A DNA stretch of 64,000 nt from Carettochelys insculpta (lineage: Eukaryota > Chordata > Testudines > Carettochelyidae): contig NC_134137.1 in NCBI RefSeq assembly GCF_033958435.1, forward strand, positions 250,402,501 to 250,466,500, given 5' to 3'. Position numbers and translations under genes: made by a program. The notes beneath the pieces were generated by a model, which saw only the letters and a list, made by a program, of their open reading frames with translations, had not been told where the DNA came from and searched no databases. Below are positions 9,966 to 23,013 of this stretch, in pieces (within the stretch, counting starts at the first letter, position 1; each line of letters starts with the position of its first letter).

Positions 9966-12663
9966 GGGAGATCTATGCAAATGGCTAAACAATGGGTATG
10001 CTAACACTGATGAAGCTAATTGGGATTGTTTCCCTGTCTTCCCAGTCTCTCCCTCATATGTTTCAGGCATTGGTTATTCATAGATCTGCATTATAAGCTC
10101 TTTGGGCCGGGGCTTGTCTCTTTATTAGAAGCATTGTGTACTAATATGGCCTTGTCTTCCTCTCCCACCCAGCTGAGGGCCTTACAGTAGTATCACAAGG
10201 GAAACTTTAATTATAGCAGGCCTGTCCATTTTCACCAGGCTAGGGCCCCATCTTTTATCCACACAGTTAGTCTTGTCTCATGTTAGTTGTCTCACTGAAG
10301 TGAGTAGGACTACCTAAGGATTGTGAACATAACAAGAGTCTTGCACTTTAAAGACCTCCCTGCTCAAACCACAAAGACCTTCATGGAGAGATCTGTGTTT
10401 CTACAAGCAGGTACCATATTTGCAGGTCTCTCACCAATCCCCCGCTCACTTTAGACAATAAGGCCCACTAAAAAACACGGGATCCTCGGAAGTTCTGGGC
10501 ACATGTAATTCAGGTTGAACTGCCTAGGAACAAACCAGCCCTCAGCCCAACGCACAGAGATTTTCGAAGAATTTGAATTGGATCCATATTTGGCGGTTCA
10601 GGCCCAGCCTTTTTCACTGCTAGCTTGCTTTGGTTGCTTCCAGTGTCCCACAATCAGATACTTGCCTGAGGTTAGGGTCAGACACATCAGAAAGGACTTT
10701 AAAAAAAAAAATCTGCGTTCAATCCTTTTTGGTACCCATTTCATTCCACGTAAACATGAAGATGGAAATATTTATTTTTAAAATACTTGGGTCTGGAATT
10801 GGGTGTCAGCTCTTCCATATTTCAATGGATCCACAAAAGCCAAAAATATTTCCTATGTGGATCATTAAAGTCTAACACAATAACTGCTTCCAGGTTGCCC
10901 TAATACATAGCCAAATGTGTGTTCTCTTGCCCTTCCTTTGTTTGTGTATTAAGTGGAGTTTAATTAATGTCATGCACTAATGTCTAAATGTAGAGTCTTT
11001 CTTCCAGATTGCTAAAAATGTAGCCTTTTTACATGAATAATTGTAAAGAAAACATCTGCTAATTTCCTTCCTATGTTCAAATATTTTAAGCTCTATACAT
11101 GCAAAGCTGTCTTGGCAAATAAATAAAGAGAAAAACAAGCCCCATGCACAAAAGCAGGGATGGAGACTGTCCCATTAAGGGGATTTATAAGAACTCTTAA
11201 TACAGCTTTAGAAATGATGTGTTTATTTAGATGACGGATGTCTCCCGAATAGTAATTTTTTCTTATGGTGTATTTTAGATTTATGAAACTGCAGTTATTC
11301 AAGAGTATTTGAATGATGGAGAGATCTCCCCTGTAAAGTTCCAGGGGATTTTTTTTAAGTCTTAATATCAAGGTTAACACAATGCCCAGGTTAGCTTCCT
11401 CCTACACAACTGGCCATTTTTTGCTATGGGAACTAATCAAACTGCTCATTATGAAACAGTGTTATCCTTTTTTATACAATGGGCACTAAAACCCTCGTGC
11501 AATACCATTACGCCTATACTTTATGGTTTGTCCTATTGTTCTTGCTTATGAGCATTCGAGTTGCAGATGGACCCCAGGCGAGACTAGTGCTCCTTTGCGC
11601 TACACACCGCACACACCCTCAACTAGACAAAGCAAACAAAGGGCCAGAAAAGGAAATATTTCCATCTCCATGTTACAAGCGGGGAGCTGAGGCCCGGCAA
11701 GATCATGGAACAGATTCTCAAAGGCATTTAGGTGCCTAATGCCAATTTACATTAATACATTTGAGGAGCTGAACTTGAATGAATTGCTCAAAGTCACACA
11801 GAAAGTCAGTGTCAGGACCAAGAATTAAACTCACAGACCCTTGCTATAAGCATAAGGCCATTCTCTCTACCATAGGTCTTAGGCCAAACCTACGCCTTTG
11901 TCAGGACCTGATCTCGCAAGATGCTGAGAAACCTCAATTCCCAATAAAGTCACCCCACAGGAGGCACCCTGCACCAGGCAGACCCAGTCTTTGTTCTTAC
12001 TCACCCAGAGCTCCTATTCATTTCGGTCAGTGCTTCACCAGCCTGAAGATTTAGGGCCCCATCTTTCTGCCACTGAAGACAATGAGAATTTAGTCCCTCT
12101 CATCAGTGGGAGTGGGACTGAACTGAGCGCTCTCTGTTTCACCAGGAATATTAATTTCTAAGCATATTTTTAGTTTAATTCAGACTAACACCCTTTCTCT
12201 GCTTCAGCACCTCACTCAGGTCAGCACAGGAAGTGCCATACCCAATGGCAGCATAGGTCCAGCTAATCTGGTACTGTTTCTCTGCTAGAGGCCAGCACAC
12301 GTTGCTTCAGAAAAAAAGTATAGGAAGCCTGCAGTAGACAGCTGTATGTTAACTGCCCACCAGATAAACTTCCTTATTTCCATTAGCTAGAGCTTGGATT
12401 GTGCCCTGAAGCATGGAGTTCATATAGTCCTCCCAAATACTTGTAATTATAGCAAGAATTACACTGACTTTGGATGCAGTAGCAATATTTGGGGGAGGCA
12501 CATGGGACCCACCAAACAGTGATCCCTCATGTTTATATAGCAGGTGCAGCTCCTAAATGCTGGCACTTACATGCAAGAAACCCAGCAGTAAGAACTGCTG
12601 TGCTAGTACAGTATACGCCAAAGGCAAAACTGAGGTATACCCATGTAAAGCACAGAATTAAAG
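9966..12663. other. No gene seen
   Basis: Mostly unique-looking A+T-rich sequence. The open frames here are short and lack splice context. Confidence 0.5.
11685..11840 (+). repeat. MIR-like old SINE trace
   Basis: Words such as GGGGAGCTGAGGCCC followed by GAATTGCTCAAAGTCACACAG and GTCAGTGTCAGGACCAAGAAT resemble the core and tail of ancient MIR-type SINEs. The copy is diverged and its edges are unclear. Confidence 0.4.
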
Positions 12664-13402
12664 TATCAGAGAGGTAGCCGTGTTAGTCTGTATCCGCAAA
12701 AACGAGAAGTTCTGTGGCACTTTACAGATTACAGTAAACCCTCAATTTAATGGACTAACAGGGGAACGGGTATCCATTAAACCTGAAAGTCTGTTAAATA
12801 TGAGGGTTTACTGCCCTCCCCCATCAAGCTCCCCCAGCCCAAGTCCCCCCACCCCTCCCCAAAAAACAAAGACCCTGATCCACTGGAACTGCTGCTGCTG
12901 GAAGAGCCGCTGGAGCTCACCACCATGGCTGAAGCTGCTGGATCCAATGCGTGTCTGAAGCTGCCCAGTGTGCACTCCTCCCAGCAGAGGTGGGGCGTGT
13001 ATGCGAGCGGTCTGCCTCCATACGTGCCCCACCTCTGCTGGGAGGAGCGTGTGGCGGCTCCGGCAGCAGTCCAGGCTGTGGTGGAGGGTAAAGCAGCTGG
13101 AAGCAGCGGCTCTGGAAGTCACTTTTCTCTTTTGGGGAGGGTGGGTGGCGGGATTTAGGATTTTTCAGGCACCAATTATGCGTATTTCAGGAACAATGCA
13201 GGGGTGAGGGGGCTGGCAGATGTCCATTGTTCCAAAAGTCCACTAAATCAGAGCCCATAAAAATCTAGGGTTTACTGTAACAGATTTTTGGGAGCATAAG
13301 CTTTCGTGGGCAAAGACCCACGTCGTCAGACTCAGGTCTTTGCCCACAAAAGCTTATGCTCCCAAAAATCTGTCAGTCTATAAGGTACCACAGGACTTCA
13401 CC
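12664..13402. mobile_element. Inverted Penelope-like dimer, interrupted by a Tigger-like MITE
   Basis: The left arm (12664-12731, then 13280-13320) is the PLE end in minus orientation and includes the intact terminus. The right arm (about 13335-13402) repeats the same segment in plus orientation but stops short. The central arms CAGATTTTTGGGAGCATAAG and CTTATGCTCCCAAAAATCTG are inverted matches. A 9 bp direct repeat GAATTAAAG (12655-12663, 13403-13411) flanks the whole unit, so both arms arrived in one insertion. Confidence 0.8.
12732..13277. mobile_element. Tigger/pogo-like MITE with TA target site
   Basis: It begins CAGTAAACCCTC and ends AGGGTTTACTG, giving an 11 bp perfect inverted terminus, with TA at 12730-12731 and 13278-13279. 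Removing it and one TA restores the surrounding PLE arm, as confirmed by the uninterrupted opposite arm. The inside is GC-rich and holds a strong palindrome (about 12974-13003 against 13017-13051, core CCCAGCAGAGGTGGGGC). No transposase is visible. Confidence 0.85.
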
Positions 13403-13411
13403 GAATTAAAG

Positions 13412-16400
13412 CAGGTTTATCAAACAGTTGTAAGTTTCTCGTTCACAACCTAGTCAGTTCAAACAAATTTATTCAGTGGACCTTGTCTATAACTGGTTCT
13501 GGTGAAACTCTTTGCTATGGAGAGAGCCTGGTGGTCCCCTACCCCTCAAACCAGCAGCATAGTGATATTTAAAGATAGAACCAAAATCCTGACATAAAAG
13601 GAATACTTCACTGAAACTATCTATTGATGCTCAGGCAACCTCTGTGAGCTATTTTAGGGCCTGATCTCATGTCCATTAAGACTGAATGCAAGTTTTTCCA
13701 CTAGCTGCAATGGGTCAGACTCCCTTTGTGCAGATGGGGAAACGGAGGCAGGGTTAGTGCCAGAACTAGAATTACTGCTGAAGACTTCTGGGTTTCTTAT
13801 ATTGGATTATATCCTCTGTAACTGGAACAAATAATGTTCTCTTAATTCTGTCATGTGAAGATCGCTTCTAAGTCTATGCAGCATCTGCTGAATTTTTAAT
13901 GTTTTGACAGAGTTTAACAAGTATGGCTTCAACCAAGTGAAGGAATAATTGATTTCTTTGGACCTTCACAGTAGCTAGAAAAGACAAAGATGGATTTTTA
14001 TTAAAAACTCAGTTCATATTGTTTTAGTGCCTAACCCCAAACCCAGTGCAGACAATGAAATTTTTCAATGACCTTTTAGGAGTGATGTTATGGTTGATAT
14101 ATTGTGAAGGATTCAGCTGGAGCTAACATCCACAGAGAGAGTCAATTAACATTCTGTGATTTATCTGACCATCTGTGATATTTGTACCATAAGTTACAAG
14201 CAAAGATCAGCATTTTCTGGTTATTTGCCCAGTTTATAAGTACTGTAGGTGAGTCCATTGCCTTTTGAAGAAAGGGAAGTCTTTTCCCTAACTCAGCTGG
14301 GTTTGGGCTCTTGCCCCATGCACACATTCATCACACTACTCAAATAAAATGCTGGCAAAATAATTCCATTTCAGTATTCACCCTCAGCTCTGCTCATGAA
14401 CTACATTTAAAACAAGTCTGTGACTAGGCAAGCATGCCAGAAGGAGAGAGCCTCAAACAGCAAGCATCGCTCCAGCTATTTCTAGGGGGAGAGGAGTAGA
14501 CAGAGAGAGAGAGAACAAACCACATGTGACGGCTGTCAGTCAAAGGCTTAATGCATTACTAGAACACAGTCTGATACTATAAGAACCCATACTGAGGAGA
14601 TCTGAATGGTGGCATTAGACTCAAAGGGGAAGAGGTGGGAACAAAGAAATAGGTGAGCACCTGTGGTTCTATTTTTGCAGGATGTAGCAGAAATTGTCGT
14701 GATCCACGCTTCCCAGATACGCTCAGAAACACTGTTCCCAATATTGCCTACTGAGTGGGACAGACTTTCCTCCTCTCTCACAGTGCCAAGTGCAGGCCAG
14801 AGAGCCACAATTCAGCCCATGAAGTTTTCCTGAATATTACACTTCCTCACTTGAGCAAATACAAGGCAGAGCCTCAGCTCCTCTAAGTTAGCACAGCTCC
14901 TTTGAAGCCAACGGAGTTGTGCCAGCTGGCACCAGCAGAGAACCTGGCTCTGCTTATTCTCCTGGAATTGCATCTGGATTGGTCTGGAAATTTGTCTATG
15001 ATGTATTGGTCCAGAAAGTTTAGAAACAGACTAGGCTGAGGCATGCAAGTGCCCTCTGCTGAAGAAGCCAAAGCACCACAGAAAAGTGATGGCTTTAGAT
15101 CTAGCTAGGCATTTACTTTTCTCTCCTGGATGGGGAAAGTGTCAGTCTCACTGCGATTCCTGATCACAGGGTTCTTTGTTGGGTGCATGTGTGCAGTGGT
15201 TTGCATCTCAGTCTGGTCCAAATGGACACTGCCAGATGGTACCAAAGCTTACCGGAATTGCATTTTCAAATAAACCGCAAACTTGGATGAGCTAGTGTTA
15301 TTCCACATAAAAGCCACAAAAACATGACAAACTGATGTTGTTTCAAGTAGAGAACATGAAGAAGGAGAGAGAGAGAGAGAGAGAAACCCAAACAGTCTCA
15401 TCTGAAAGAAGTCTCACACAGAAGCTACACTTGCCTGCCCATGTTTTGGAAAATTCCTGCTTAAAAGCACAGAGAAAACAACTGCACTGTCGCAAGGCTA
15501 GGGCTTTAAATACAAAAAAAATTGCCCCAGAGCTGGAGTCTGCATAGCAGAATGTTGCCAGAATGACACAGTAACAACATCTGGTCCTAAAACACTGTGA
15601 TTTTTTTTTAAGCTCATGAAAAACAGATCCCCAGAGGCGGGTAGTGTGCTCTTTAGCCCCGGGAAGCTGCAACACAGGCCAGGGGGAGAGCACGCATCCC
15701 CCCATTATATCATCGCCGCATGTGAAGGGATGGGGCAGAGGCAAGAGAGGATCTCTGTGCCCCTCCAGGCCTTGGCAATTTCGCAGCTTGCTAGCAGAGG
15801 CTAATGATGGTGGTTTCTTGGGGGAATATGGACATCTACCCACTCAGCGGAACTGAGACTGTGCGCACGTAAAGCAAGGTACCAGCTGCTGTCACAACTT
15901 TCAGATCCTGTTGCCTTAATTGGATTTAAGCTAGCAGGTTAAAGGCAAAGCGGCTCTATAGACACTGCCCAGTGCCCAAAGCAACCCATGAAAATATCTT
16001 CATATATAATTACCATCCCTGCAGAAGCAGCACAGCCACCCACATGCATGCAAGACAGGGAACTTTTCTCAGAGCTGTGCTCCTGATTGGGTGGGACACA
16101 TGGAGGTGACAGAGAGAGAGGCAGGGGCCTCTGGAGTTTTTGCTAAGGGCCTCCAAATGGACAGCTATGTTCTCCTGGCAGATCCCTGTGGAGACTGGGG
16201 CCTGACAGCTTCTGTTCCCTTTCCTGGGAAAGGTGCAATACGCCTGGATTTCTTGTCTCCGAGGATGAACTGCTGGTTTGGCAGTTTCCTGTGGGGACCA
16301 CTTAGGTCACAGCCACCACAAGCAATTCCACTCACCCCATTTAAAATAACAAGGGCTTTGCTTCCATTTTAAGGACGGCCTTATTAGCCAGCTGTTGCTG

Positions 16401-18973
16401 TGACCTGGCCCTGAAGACGCCACTATCGGTCTGCTTTTCACACCCACATTTAGGTCTTCACAGACTCTACATTTTATTTCTGCCTTAGGCCAGCCCCAAA
16501 GGAAAATTCTTTCAAACCTCTGCCCAGGAACCTGTCAATAAATCAGGACCAGCCTTACAAAAGGATCATTCCAGGGAGTCTTTTCTGTTAACTCTCTTAT
16601 TTAACTCCCCTGAGCCAGCCCCACCAACTTTGTCTGTTTTGCCCACCTGTTGCAGCTCGTGGTGATGCAGATTGTAGAGGGTTATATGTCCTACAGCACC
16701 CAACACAGTGGCACCTGGATGGTACTTGAAATAGCAATGACAAAGAAGAAGCAGGGGCAATTATTATTAACCCAGGAAGAAGGACTGTAAGAAGAATTTT
16801 GGTGAGAGATTAGCATGACATTACAGAATACACTAGAAATATTTAAAAAAATAACAGTGGAAGTTAAATAAATAAATACCTCTTTTTAATAATATTTGCA
16901 ACAATAAAGCAGCTAGCTCTATATTGGAGCTGTAATACCAGTTAGGGCCCAAACTCTTGCAAACACTTGTTCACATGCTTAGCTTCACCCACACAAGTAA
17001 CCCCAAGGAAGCCCATGGGACTACTCACGTCACACATTGAGAGGTGGGCAGCCATGTATAGCAGTCAGAGCAGGATCCAGCACCAGGAAGTGAAGCCCAG
17101 AGTCAGGGAGCCAATAGCCAGGGTTCATGGATCAAGGCCAGTGTTTGGGACCCAGTCCAGGAGGGAAACAGGCCTACAGCTGGAACCATTAAAGCTTCAG
17201 GCTTAAGCTTCCAGCAGTCAGGACTCAGTGGTTGCTGCTAGACTTCAGAGAAGACTTGCTGACTTCCCCAGTGAGTCAGGCTGTGGTCAATCAAGCAGCC
17301 AGGCCATAGCTCAGGTGTGCTCAAAGGCTGCCTGGTGACTGGGCAGGCACAGCTGCAAGTCCTCTCTCCTGACAACTCACATGAACTGCTAGCCTGAGAT
17401 GTAGCCTGGCTAATTGTGCCGAGAATGAGATCTACCCTAGAACACGTCTGCTGACTAAATATTTTCTCTACTGCAGTTCCTAAAATATGGGTAGCCAGAA
17501 GCTTAACTGGGGAGGGCACTGTCAGGGATGAATCAGCAGGAGTAGAGACTGTAAGAACCACACAAAGCCATTGATCTGTGGTCCATTTCAGTCCCTGGAA
17601 TGTGAGACCTTTAAAAGTCTGTCTTTTTAACCCTTACAGCAGCTGCCTGTTATCAGGAAAGGCATGAGGGTGATGTTGCTATTTTTCCTTTACCCTTTCA
17701 AGATTTAGGGATAGATTTCAATTTCATCTTTATAAATAACTCTCTATAACACACATCCCCTTCCTTCTCTACCCTAGTTAGAATCAATATTGCAGATAAT
17801 TATCTGTCAGAGCACTTATACCTCACTTGGAAGTGATTAACAAGAATTTTTCTTCTTTATTTTAAAGAAATGTTTGCAGTGATGACAACAACAATGAGAG
17901 GTACAGGGCAATGGGAACCAGAAATTAAAGACCTATCTATCTGCAGCCTAACCTCTCCACAAAGGCCCACAAGTCCTGAGCTTCAGAGACCACATCTCAT
18001 GGTGAGTATTTTCTTTCGCTAGCACTCTGATAATGTCAGCCATGCTCAGGGGCATTCACTGGCTCACTTTCAATGTCAGCACCCAGTGCGGACTCTTTGT
18101 TGCAGCTACCTCCTCCCCACCCCAGCCCATTTCTACCCGCATCCCAGATTTCTCCAACTCTTCCCATTTTGATGCTTGCTTTTTTTCCTCACATCTTCTC
18201 CCTTGTGCCGTCTCTTCATGCCATCTGGAACCCACTGTATCTCACAAAGCACATTGCTTCTTAAAATCCAGTTCTGCCTGCTGGTTTGCCACCCTTGACC
18301 CCTCCCGTGTTTGCAGCCCCAGGGAATGCTCTCTCTTTCTCAGCCACAGTAACATTCCTGGTTTTTCTCCTATGCAACACTAGATGAACCCCTCGGCTAA
18401 CAGAGGAGCTCATTTTACTGGTTAACTTGGGCTACATCTGTTCCATTTGTTTCATCCACCTATTGCATCTGCCATAATGCTCCATTGTGAGCTCTCCTTT
18501 GCTCATGGACTGTCATCTTCTCACCCATTTGTACAGTGTCAAGAGCAATGAGGCCATGATCCCTTTCTCACATGCCATATCCCTATTGTCACACAAGCAA
18601 TTAATAATACATTGGCTCAGTCCCCAGGGTCAATCAACCCAAGGCTTTCCACTGAGTCCCTGCATGCAAAAGTCAGGGCTTTTTAAACAGTGATTTTAGT
18701 AACACGGTACTTGAACACTGGCAGCAGGTCTGAGAACTAAGTGGGTCACTAAATAGCAGTAGTTAATGGTTGGGAATCCCATCAGATGGCATTTTTACAA
18801 GCCTTTCAGAGGACGAAGCTCACCTCAGTTCAGTGAGTTTGTGGCAGATCCTTCTGAACCACCAGATAAGCCCCACTGAAGCGCTTAACGCAAAGTGGAA
18901 GAGGTCTGGAGGGTATTGTGTCAATCCTCTACAAAAGGATGGATTCCTCCCAGAATGCGCAAGTTAAAACTGA
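13412..18973. other. No gene seen
   Basis: No recognisable exon. Near 16948-17035 there is a diverged copy of an old palindromic repeat with words like CAAACACTTGTTCACATGCTTAG and GGGACTACTCACG. The rest looks unique. Confidence 0.45.
15365..15384. repeat. (GA)n microsatellite
   Basis: About ten uninterrupted GA units. Confidence 0.9.
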
Positions 18974-19275
18974 GGTCAGGCCTACACTAGACTTCAAAGT
19001 TGACTGTAGATGCGCAGTTCTAGCTACAGCAATTGTGTAGCTGGAATCAATTTATCTACAATGAACTTACCAGGCTGTCCTCGCTGAGGGAGGTTGATGG
19101 GAGAAACTCTCTCATCAACCTTTCTTACTCCTTGCAAGGTTGAAGAATACAGGAGTTGACTCCTGATAGTTTGATGATGTGCGTTCCCCCAAGCTGCACA
19201 AAATCAAACCCCAGAAGATCAACTCTGATCAGGTTGATCTTCTGGCTACAGAAGAAGTAGTCTACAAAATGACCC
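18974..19275. mobile_element. DNA transposon related to the 32.9 kb copy
   Basis: It shares with 32941-33227 the words GTCTAC/CCTACACTAG near the left end, GCAGTTCTAGCTAC, AGCTGGAATCAAT and GATCAACC near the right end. The right end contains TAGTCTACA. The edges are approximate and no duplication is evident. Confidence 0.5.
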
Positions 19276-20011
19276 TTGCAAGGGAGCACTTTACTGGCAT
19301 TGGATTCAGTGGGGTACAGGACTAATATATTTGTGTAAAAATAATGTTCTAGAATTTAGGAAAGTTTTTTCCCCCTTTCTTTTAGGGGGAAATTCACATC
19401 TGTGCAAGGCCCTACACATATTGTCAGCCGTAAATACAGGGCCAGAATGGGACTTAACTGAGTAATAGGGTCTTGTACAGGCCTTTTGCATCGACCTGAA
19501 TTCCATTCTTAATATTTCCTTTAAGCTTTCTTTTTTTCCCCCCCTGAATTTACAGTGCAAGCTATTGTAACTGGTTTTCCTTCCTTCCCAGCTCATCCCC
19601 GCATCACCACTATTTTTCTATGGTCCCAATCCTCCACACGAGTTTGTATTGGTGGAACCTTCCACCTATAAGCATCATCACTGGGGATTGTCAGAATGGG
19701 TCCCTCTGTGAGCTCACGGTCTTTATTTGCAGTATGTCTGATATTTCCCGTGTTGGAAAGGGTTAGGCAGTGACACCAAATGAACCACAAATCATGTTCC
19801 TTTTCTGCTTTCGTGTTAAACCTAAATCTTGGCTACAACCAGTAGAGCAGTTGCTCAGTAGCTCTCCCCTGTGTCTTGCATGGTCACTAGCAGTGAACTG
19901 CAGCAGCAGTGTGTATGTATAGCGCGCACACCTCCTGCTTCCCTCTTGGACAAGCTGCATATGGGGTGGGGTGGGGGGGGGCCCTACAACATAACATTTT
20001 TTTCAAACCCC

Positions 20012-20083
20012 AGCCATATCCTCAGCTGGTGTAAATCTTTGAAGTGAAGCTATGCTACTTTACACCAGTTGAGTTTTTGGTCC
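20012..20083. repeat. Old palindromic repeat (TTTACACCAG type)
   Basis: TCCTCAGCTGGTGTAAAT pairs inverted with TTTACACCAGTTGAG around a short loop. Related copies lie at 29588-29646 and 36972-37056 and, in part, near 31652. I remember this as a common old repeat of turtles and crocodilians. Confidence 0.55.
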
Positions 20084-20464
20084 ATGAAATAGATTAAATG
20101 TAACCCTCTTATTACTGAAATAGACCTGAACACACATTCATTTAGAATGTTACTATTATTTGTTGTATGCATTAAAATAGAGCTCTAAAGGCCCCAGTGA
20201 AAACTGGGGACCCACTGCACTGTACAAACACACAATACAAGTCCTCACTCCTAAGAGTTTACAGCTGTGGTCAGCGCCCTTTCTAAGGCAGAGTGCAGAA
20301 CTGTGACCTTTTGCCCTCTATGTACAGTCCAAGTGCTGGTGATACTTTTTAAAGTCACTAATAGTCCTACTTACAACAGCTGCATTAATAAATACGTTAA
20401 GATGCAGAGATCTACTGTTTAGGTAAAGGTTGGTAGCATTAGCTGGTCTTTTGTTAATCCACTG

Positions 20465-20900
20465 GGCTGGGTCTACAAGTGCCCCTTCCTTTCAAAAGGG
20501 GCATGTTAATGAGTGAGTTCGAAAGATGCTAACGAGGCGCTGCAATGAACATGCAGCACCTCATTAGCATAATGGCAGCCGCGGCAATTCGAAAGTGCGG
20601 CTTTTTGAATTGCGCGCCGCCCGTGGAGACAGGACCTTCCAAAAGGACCCTCCCAGTTTTTGAAAGCCCTTCTTTCTATCTGTGATCGGAAGAAGGGCTT
20701 TCGAAAACTGGGGGGGGTTCTTTCGGAAGATCCCGTCTCCACGGGCAGTGCACAATTCGAAAAGCCGCACTTTCGAATTGCCGTGGCCACCGTTATGCTA
20801 ATGAGGCGCTGCATGTTCATTGCAGTGCCTCATTAGCATCTTTTGAACCCACTCATTCACATGCCTCTTTCAAAAGGAAGGGGCATGTGTAGACCCAGCC
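20465..20900. mobile_element. 436 bp foldback DNA transposon
   Basis: The ends GGCTGGGTCTACAAGTGCCC and, inverted, GGCTGGGTCTACACATGCCC are flanked by CTG on both sides (20462-20464, 20901-20903). Almost the whole element is one palindrome: GAGGCGCTGCA, CTCATTAGCAT, AATTCGAAAGTGCGGC and GAAGGGCTTTCGAAAACTGG all recur inverted around a centre near 20680. The arms are about 200 bp. A homologous foldback sits at 58290-58723. Confidence 0.8.
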
Positions 20901-21296
20901 CTGGTGGTACAGCTTTGAGCAAGCTCCTGGCTACAGGAGGGGGAAAGTGTGGGGCTGAATTCTCGCCTCAGGTGCGGATGAAAATCGGCTCGTTTACCAT
21001 GCTTGGCACCAGGGTCAGGGGTTGCTGACCCCTGGTTTACAGTTTAACTAGACAACTGATGGGAGGAGAAACAGAAACACTCCAAGGTGAAGGAACTTGG
21101 CCAAGACCAGCAGATCTTGCCTATGCTTCAACAACAACAAAAACACCCGCCAGCAAATCTCAAAGCCCAAATCAACTGACTTGAGCTTGCTTGGCTCAAG
21201 CTATTGGGCTATAAATAGTAGCATGGATAGTCCTACTCAGGCTGGAGCCAGACCCTGAACTTCAGGTGGGTTTCAGATCCTGAGCTCTTCCCTACC

Positions 21297-21410
21297 AGTA
21301 ATGTCTACACTGCTATTTTTAGCCCTGTTTTGTGAAACCCACAAGCTTGAGTCAATGGACCCCGGTTTGGAACCTTGCTTTCTGGATCTTTTTTTGCAGT
21401 GTAGATGCAT
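21297..21410. mobile_element. Short DNA element with GTCTACACTGC ends
   Basis: ATGTCTACACTGCTATTTTT on the left and TGCAGTGTAGATGCAT on the right are inverted matches about 110 bp apart. No coding content. It is likely a short relative of the other GTCTACAC-ended elements. Confidence 0.5.
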
Positions 21411-21899
21411 CCCAGGTCTACTGACTCTGAGATCACTGGAGCCAGAGCTCCACTGGACCACACATGCACACTTATGAGGCATCGGTTTGCGAAAGGCCTC
21501 ACTAGAGTGATGAAGCAGTGCCATGGAATTCAGATCAGGAGCTGGATCCACATTTGGTGTGTGTTTTGGAGCAAGTATTTGGTTCAGACGCACGTCTCGT
21601 CGAGGCAAGTGCATGTCACTGTGATTCCGTTTTCTGCGCATGGAACTTTTAAACATAAGAAGGCTGTGCGCCTGCAAGGGCGTAAGGCTGTCCGGTATTT
21701 TACAGAGGTGTAAGAAGTACTTTACTTTCACTCGTGAACAGCTTTGTCATTGTTCCTTCTGTGAGAGGTTTGTCTTCCTATGCACTGCATGCTGCTTGTG
21801 TACGGAAACAAAAATGTTAGCAGCCGAATCCATCCATCTATTCCACACCCTTGCCTACCTAGTGAGGTTGTGTCCATTGTTGTAGTTGATGGAGACTGC

Positions 21900-21965
21900 A
21901 GAGAGTCAGAGACTTTAAGGCCAGCAGGGATCATATTAGACCATCAAGTCCACAGAACTTCATAA
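21900..21965 (+). repeat. CR1-like 3' fragment
   Basis: GAGACTTTAAGGCCAGCAGG followed by ATCATATTAGACCATCAAG resembles the 3' part of CR1 LINEs common in sauropsids. It is short and diverged. Confidence 0.4.
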
Positions 21966-22748
21966 AGAAGAGGGTATTTGTGATTGTTCCTAGGTTGGTT
22001 GGTTTGCTTTGGTTGAGTCCCCAGGAAGTATCAGCACTAAGCTGCTGTAATGCAAACCAGGGACAGCTAGATGGAAGGGGTGTCACTTTGAATTTGGTAT
22101 GTTTAGGGAAAAGGTAAAGACTGGCTCCGCACTGTTCACTTCACGCACAGTGCTAATAAACACCCATTTTTCAGAGATGGGTCTGCAATGCAAATTTGAA
22201 TCCGGATTTCAGATAACTCCAAATTTCAGGAGTATTAGGAACCAGTTGTAGAAACAGAAGCTGTAAAATTCAGGCCTGGATCAGAGTCTGGCTTTCAAAC
22301 AAAAAGGTGCATAGAGCCGGGCTTTTATTTCTGAGGCTCCGTCTACATTAGTAAAACTTGCTCTGGTGCAAACTGGATGTCTGTTGCTCCAATGCAAAGC
22401 AGGGCTTGCACTGTTTAGTAGACTCTTGTGATATTTGATGTTTTCATAAAGCTTCCAGGAATCATGGGATTGCATGAGACTCTCATTGAAGATAATAAAA
22501 AAGGTGCTAATTTCCATAGCTGTACAAAAAAAGTTTTTGAAATCATGGACGTTTGAAACTGTGAATCCTAGCAATTAAAAAAAAAAGAAAACCCAGAAGG
22601 CAAATACCCATAATAATTATTTTTAAAATCTCATGATTTCAAAACCAGTTTCATGATTTTTTCTGGGGGATTTTTTTGAATGCTTGAAGCAGCCAATACT
22701 TTTTACATTGGTACAATTATTTGAAAATTCTCTTAAACGGGGCTTGTT

Positions 22749-23013
22749 GGGGTATGTCTGCACAACATGTTGAAGGCAGGAGTGAGTCTCACAACTGAGA
22801 GACCTGGGGTAGCGAGGCTCATGCTAGTGCTAAAAAAATTGCTGCTTGGATGGTGCTCTGTGGTTCAAGCTCTGAAGTCTTAGGTGCTCAGTGGGCTTCA
22901 GAGCTCAGGCTCCAGCCCAATACTGAGCACTGACACAGTTGTTCTAGAGGACTAGCTGAAGCCTGTCAGCCTGAGCTGGGAGGGTGGCTCCACAGTATTG
23001 TCTAGACAGACCC
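22749..23013. mobile_element. DNA element with GGGTATGTCTGCACA end
   Basis: GGGGTATGTCTGCAC on the left is matched, inverted, by GTCTAGACAGACCC on the right. The interior is a run of GAGGCTC/GAGCTCAGGCTC words. Edges are approximate. Confidence 0.5.

Noticed and set aside
15343..15843. 166-codon minus-strand open frame
   Set aside because: Runs through a (GA)n microsatellite and A/T runs, with no recognisable domain.
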